Shown in pieces: positions 4,875 to 6,435 of a DNA stretch of 6,435 nucleotides (positions are counted from its first letter, which is position 1; each line of letters starts with the position of its first letter). Both the position numbers and the translations under genes were made by a program. This stretch comes from Bdellovibrio sp. (GTDB lineage: Bacteria > Bdellovibrionota > Bdellovibrionia > Bdellovibrionales > Bdellovibrionaceae), in the NCBI GenBank assembly GCA_017745015.1, contig JAGIAF010000194.1, forward strand, positions 1 to 6,435, written 5' to 3'. The notes beneath the pieces are model-generated. The model was not told the DNA's origin and made no database searches. It worked only from the letters and a program-made list of their open reading frames with translations.

Positions 4875-6107
4875 ATGGACTCTGCTCTCTCCGATTTTAA
4901 AAAGCTTATCTCCGCTCGGTTTCTTTTTACTTTAGCTGTGCAAATGCAAGGTGTAGTTGTTGGATGGCGAATCTACGAACTCACCAATGATCCTCTTTCT
5001 CTGGGCCTTGTCGGTCTTGCTGAAGCGATTCCGGCACTCAGTCTCGCCCTTTATGCCGGTTACATTGTTGATCGCAGTCGTCCTCTTAAAGTCTATCGCT
5101 GGGTTTTGGATTGCAGTTTGATTTCGGCGCTGATCCTTTTGGCGTCGGCTCACTTTCAAAAGGATTCAAATATTTCTATGCAGATTTTTGCGTTGTATTT
5201 GGCTTCGGTCTTTTCCGGAGTTGCGCGCGCATTCTCGCAACCCTCCATGTATGCGATTCTTCCGCATATGACGAAGCGTGAAGGTTTGTCCAAAGCCTTG
5301 GCGTGGATGAGTACTGCGATGCAAACCGCGCGAGTCACGGGGCCAGCTTTGGGTGGTGTGATTTTCGGCTTCTTGGGTTTGCAAGTTTCTTACAGTTTGA
5401 TTTGTGTGTTCTTACTGGGTGCTTTGATTGCGACATATGGAATTCGTATTCATATTGAGGCTCCTGCGTCGACTGGTCAGCCGCGGGCGATCACTGACGA
5501 ATTGAAATCTGGTTTGAAGTTTGTCTTTGGCCATCCGATTTTGTTGCCCGCTCTTTCGCTGGATATGATTTCGGTGTTGTTCGGTGGAGTGACAGCACTT
5601 CTTCCGATTTTTGCAAAAGAGATCTTGATGGTGGGACCGCGTGGATTGGGTGCGCTTCGTGCGGCTCCAGCAGTGGGGGCGACGATCATGGGCTTTATTT
5701 TGACTCGTGTAGAAATGCGCCACAATGCTGGCAAGTATTTGCTTTCGGCCGTAGCGGGATTTGGTTTTTCAATTTTAGTTTTTGCTGTCAGCCAAAATTT
5801 CTTCTTGTCGTTGTTCGCTCTGGGAATGAGTGGCGTGTTTGACAGTGTGAGTGTGGTGGTTCGCAGTACGGCCGTTCAGTTGGCATCACCTGATCATATG
5901 CGAGGTCGCATCTCTTCAGTGAATTCGATGTTCATCGGTTCTTCGAATGAAGTCGGGGAATTTGAATCTGGTGTCGCCGCAAAAGTTTTGGGAGTTGTTC
6001 CGGCTGCGATCTTTGGCGGTGTGATGTGTCTTTTGACGGTGGGCGTGATCGCGTGGAAGTCACCGACCTTGCGTAAGATGGATCTCAGCAAAGTTACACC
6101 GGGATAA
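4875..6107 (+). CDS. MFS exporter of the EntS-like / MFS_3 type
   Basis: The 410-residue product has the length and hydrophobic profile of a 12-helix major facilitator in the inner membrane. Seen in sequence: an amphipathic start SDFKKLISARFLF (6-18), ELTNDPLSLGLVGLAEAIP (35-53) with E50 in the first half, the motif A-like loop GYIVDRSRP (62-70) between helices 2 and 3, and FSGVARAFSQPSMYAILP (113-130). The C-terminal half carries SPDHMRGRISSVNSMF. These match the MFS_3 group that includes the enterobactin exporter EntS and various drug-efflux proteins. The substrate cannot be read from sequence, and no siderophore genes are nearby. The start must be at or after 4875 because TAG at 4869-4871 is in frame, and the N-terminal helix needs it. 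Only a weak GAGA lies at the right distance, so translation may depend on coupling. Confidence 0.92.
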   Translation: MDSALSDFKKLISARFLFTLAVQMQGVVVGWRIYELTNDPLSLGLVGLAEAIPALSLALYAGYIVDRSRPLKVYRWVLDCSLISALILLASAHFQKDSNISMQIFALYLASVFSGVARAFSQPSMYAILPHMTKREGLSKALAWMSTAMQTARVTGPALGGVIFGFLGLQVSYSLICVFLLGALIATYGIRIHIEAPASTGQPRAITDELKSGLKFVFGHPILLPALSLDMISVLFGGVTALLPIFAKEILMVGPRGLGALRAAPAVGATIMGFILTRVEMRHNAGKYLLSAVAGFGFSILVFAVSQNFFLSLFALGMSGVFDSVSVVVRSTAVQLASPDHMRGRISSVNSMFIGSSNEVGEFESGVAAKVLGVVPAAIFGGVMCLLTVGVIAWKSPTLRKMDLSKVTPG

Positions 6108-6167
6108 ACCGAGCATTCTGCACCTCAGCGGCAGCATAGAGTTGCAGACGACAATACAAGTTTTCTT

Positions 6168-6173
6168 TATAAG
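6168..6173 (+). promoter_or_regulatory. Candidate -10 element ahead of the oxidase gene
   Basis: TATAAG lies 63 bases before the oxidase ATG in a 129-base gap. The nearest -35-like hexamers are TTGCAG (6142-6147, spacer 20) and ACGACA (6148-6153, spacer 14), both off the ideal distance. No FNR-type palindrome (TTGAT-N4-ATCAA) is present in the gap. The gap also holds the inverted repeat TCTGCA (6117-6122)/TGCAGA (6143-6148), and no terminator with a U-tract for the exporter. Confidence 0.2.
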
Positions 6174-6236
6174 CTCTCAGAGCGATACTCACACGTGGAC
6201 CTACTCCAGTAAAACCGGAGTGCAGAAAGGTTGGGT

Positions 6237-6435
6237 ATGACGGATCTGATAGCAGCTCGCTCAACGATGGCATTTTCTTTGGGATTTCACATTATCTTTG
6301 CCGCAATCGGTATGATTATGCCGATCTTCATGGCCGTGGCGCACTTTCTTTATCTTCGACATAAAAGGCCTGAGGATTTGCAACTGACCAAGTTGTGGAT
6401 GAAAGGTGTTGCGATTCTTTTTGCCGTCGGTGCGG
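6237..6435 (+). CDS. cydA: Cytochrome bd-type ubiquinol oxidase subunit I, N-terminal part
   Basis: The window holds the first 66 codons (MTDLIAARSTMAFSLGFHII and on), running off the right edge. SLGFHIIFAAIGMIMPIFMA is the typical first membrane helix of subunit I of bd-type quinol oxidases (CydA/CioA). H18 matches the conserved histidine near the N-terminus that serves as a heme b ligand. The protein reduces oxygen with electrons from quinol in the inner membrane, and subunit II should follow downstream. AAAGG at 6226-6230 with a 6-base spacer fixes the start. The wording of the helix resembles the divergent or cyanide-insensitive branch more than E. coli CydA, so the symbol is given at family level. 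The region with the quinol-binding loop lies outside the window. Confidence 0.85.
   Translation, partial: MTDLIAARSTMAFSLGFHIIFAAIGMIMPIFMAVAHFLYLRHKRPEDLQLTKLWMKGVAILFAVGA

Noticed and set aside
5412..5734. Minus-strand frames of 85-103 codons inside the exporter
   Set aside because: Antisense to well-supported membrane helices, with polar Arg/His/Ser-rich products and no start signals.
6108..6236. FNR-type or other oxygen-responsive operator before the oxidase gene
   Set aside because: I looked for TTGAT-N4-ATCAA and close variants in the 129-base gap and found none.
1..6435. CRISPR array, tRNA or rRNA gene, insertion sequence, phage or defence genes
   Set aside because: No regular repeat-spacer pattern, no clover-leaf with a CCA-type end, no transposase or integrase motifs and no long terminal inverted repeats were seen on either strand.

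Overview
The window (6435 bases, moderate GC) looks like chromosomal DNA from a Gram-negative predatory bacterium of the Bdellovibrio type (Bdellovibrionota). This assignment is an inference. It rests on three SPase II lipoproteins in 3 kb, a YkuD_2-type L,D-transpeptidase carrying a second wall-enzyme-like domain, a stand-alone RRM/RGG RNA-binding protein, and a response regulator with a PilZ-like tail. No rRNA, tRNA, CRISPR, insertion sequence or phage gene is visible, and the two end genes are cut by the window edges.

Layout. 2-94 (+) is the tail of an unrecognised gene, followed 14 bases later by a receiver/PilZ-like response regulator (109-804). That gene converges with a 485-residue lipoprotein (872-2329, -) that joins an L,D-transpeptidase domain to a lysozyme/transglycosylase-like domain. 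A hairpin lies between the two stop codons. From a 165-base divergent spacer, a DUF6279-like lipoprotein (2495-3328, +) reads the other way, with a small Cys-containing lipoprotein (3350-3898, +) 21 bases behind it and a terminator after that. An RRM protein with an RGG tail (4074-4418, +) stands alone with its own candidate promoter, a structured leader of about 80 bases and a textbook terminator. A small acidic single-pass membrane protein (4622-4843, +) and an EntS/MFS_3-like exporter (4875-6107, +) form a likely pair. The window ends in the first 66 codons of a cytochrome bd-type quinol oxidase subunit I (6237 onward, +).

How the genes relate. The central lipoprotein cluster points to cell-envelope work: one peptidoglycan enzyme and two outer-membrane lipoproteins of unknown role. 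The response regulator may be an output protein of signalling or motility, but its PilZ-like tail lacks the usual c-di-GMP-binding arginines. The RRM protein is probably an abundant RNA chaperone. The exporter and the oxidase are ordinary membrane functions. No gap between genes exceeds about 205 bases.

I see no obvious multi-gene novel system. The points most worth a second look are the two-domain peptidoglycan enzyme, a possible Shine-Dalgarno-masking structure in the RRM leader, and a two-codon ATG-AGA-TAG minigene that appears to take the ribosome-binding site in front of the exporter.
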